From an uncultured Winogradskyella sp. (GTDB lineage Bacteria; Bacteroidota; Bacteroidia; Flavobacteriales; Flavobacteriaceae): DNA of 64,000 nucleotides. The first letter of the stretch is position 1; each line of letters opens with the position of its first letter. A program made the position numbers and the translations under genes. The notes below the pieces were generated by a model. The model saw nothing but the letters and a program-made list of their open reading frames with translations, made no database searches and was not told the origin of the DNA. The stretch is from assembly GCF_947495255.1 (NCBI RefSeq), contig NZ_CANLYI010000007.1, positions 1 through 64,000 on the forward strand, written 5' to 3'. This document shows positions 63,541-64,000 of this stretch, piece by piece.

Positions 63541-64000
63541 TTAAGCCGTTTTAGATTGAATTGATTTTCGTTTATAAATTTCGCGTAATACCTTTACCCA
63601 CAAATTATACGTTGACACTTTTTTATTGGTTGTGAAATAATTTTCCACCTTATCAAAAGCATCTTCAATTAAGGCATCATGAAGCCAACGAATAACAAAA
63701 CCCCATAATAATGAGGCTTTAAAATTGGCTTTGACATGAATTTCATGTCGTATTTCGGTTTCATTTTTGTGTATTTCTCGGATTTTAAGCTCATGAAATC
63801 CAATAAAACCATCTGGTTTAGAAAATTGAAATTTAATAAATTCATCTTCTACAATTTCTATAATTGTATACCTAATTTGGCCGTGACCACCTCTACTTCC
63901 AACTTGTATTCCGTCTTTAAATTTTATTGCTGGCCAGTTTTCATACGGCCAAACTAAATCTTCTGAAGTTGCCAATGTTTTAAACAGTTGAGCCACTTTT
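63541..64000 (-). CDS. SRPBCC/AHSA1-like protein (5' end outside window)
   Basis: About 153 residues are visible. The frame stays open to the end of the window; a GTG near 63996 is not a credible start, because the sequence beginning AQLFKTLATSEDLVWPYENWPAIKFKDGI lacks the first strand of the domain. The pattern with GFIGFHELKIREIHKNETEIRHEIHVKA and a long C-terminal helix fits the SRPBCC (START-like) fold, which binds hydrophobic ligands. The stop abuts the sigma factor start. Confidence 0.75.
   Translation of the reverse strand, partial: KVAQLFKTLATSEDLVWPYENWPAIKFKDGIQVGSRGGHGQIRYTIIEIVEDEFIKFQFSKPDGFIGFHELKIREIHKNETEIRHEIHVKANFKASLLWGFVIRWLHDALIEDAFDKVENYFTTNKKVSTYNLWVKVLREIYKRKSIQSKTA

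Overview
The window is a 64 kb stretch of chromosome from a low-GC member of the Flavobacteriaceae (Bacteroidota), probably marine. Four things show this. Proteins of the type IX secretion system (T9SS) are present (PorQ, PorP/SprF, type A and type B C-terminal sorting domains). Start sites lie behind Bacteroidota promoters of the form TTG-N19-TAnnTTTG. Shine-Dalgarno sequences are mostly absent. Many families seen here are typical of flavobacteria (head GIN domain, CCC-motif membrane protein, TRL-like lipoprotein, DUF2752). The genus cannot be fixed from the sequence alone. I see no rRNA, tRNA, insertion sequence, prophage or CRISPR array; the region looks like core genome with a few accessory genes.

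Layout. 1-7105 is a surface-adhesion module: the 3' part of a giant repeat adhesin with a type B T9SS signal, its PorP/SprF-like partner, and an OmpA-family protein with the TPR/PD40/OmpA order of PorE. 7239-9670 holds a CarboxypepD_reg-like protein, a T9SS type A secreted protein and a CAP-domain lipoprotein. 9981-13972 holds pdxH and a pyrR-pyrB-STAS-like-rnz group. 14079-22470 holds rpsA, cmk, porQ, two LysM proteins and lon. 22869-25823 is an ECF sigma factor operon ending in two repetitive beta-structure exported proteins.

25906-30779 is the most interesting part. A membrane-embedded spermidine-synthase-like protein is divergent from a lipoprotein gene that overlaps a glutathionylspermidine-synthetase-like ATP-grasp ligase. 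Then come a NUMOD4/HNH protein, an AdoMet decarboxylase (speD) and another lipoprotein. Together these could make an aminopropyl donor, transfer it at the membrane, and ligate an amine to a carboxylate. The C-terminal Gly-Gly of the overlapping lipoprotein is a candidate acceptor (inference).

30946-42222 holds an MFS transporter, an M48 protease lipoprotein and a glycogen/alpha-glucan cluster (GH31, glgB, glgC, glgA) with two unknown membrane proteins. 42380-50351 holds msrB, a DinB-like protein, lpdA, two beta-barrel proteins (one with a frameshift in a 10-base homopolymer), aroQ, three small lipoproteins, xerD and a PAS histidine kinase. 50458-52883 holds rny, a 6S RNA of the flavobacterial type, zapA and a coiled-coil partner gene. 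53162-64000 holds an M23 peptidase and TonB-dependent receptor pair, a cysteine desulfurase, an Asp-rich lipoprotein, an Smr protein, small membrane proteins, rocD and a second ECF sigma operon cut by the window end.
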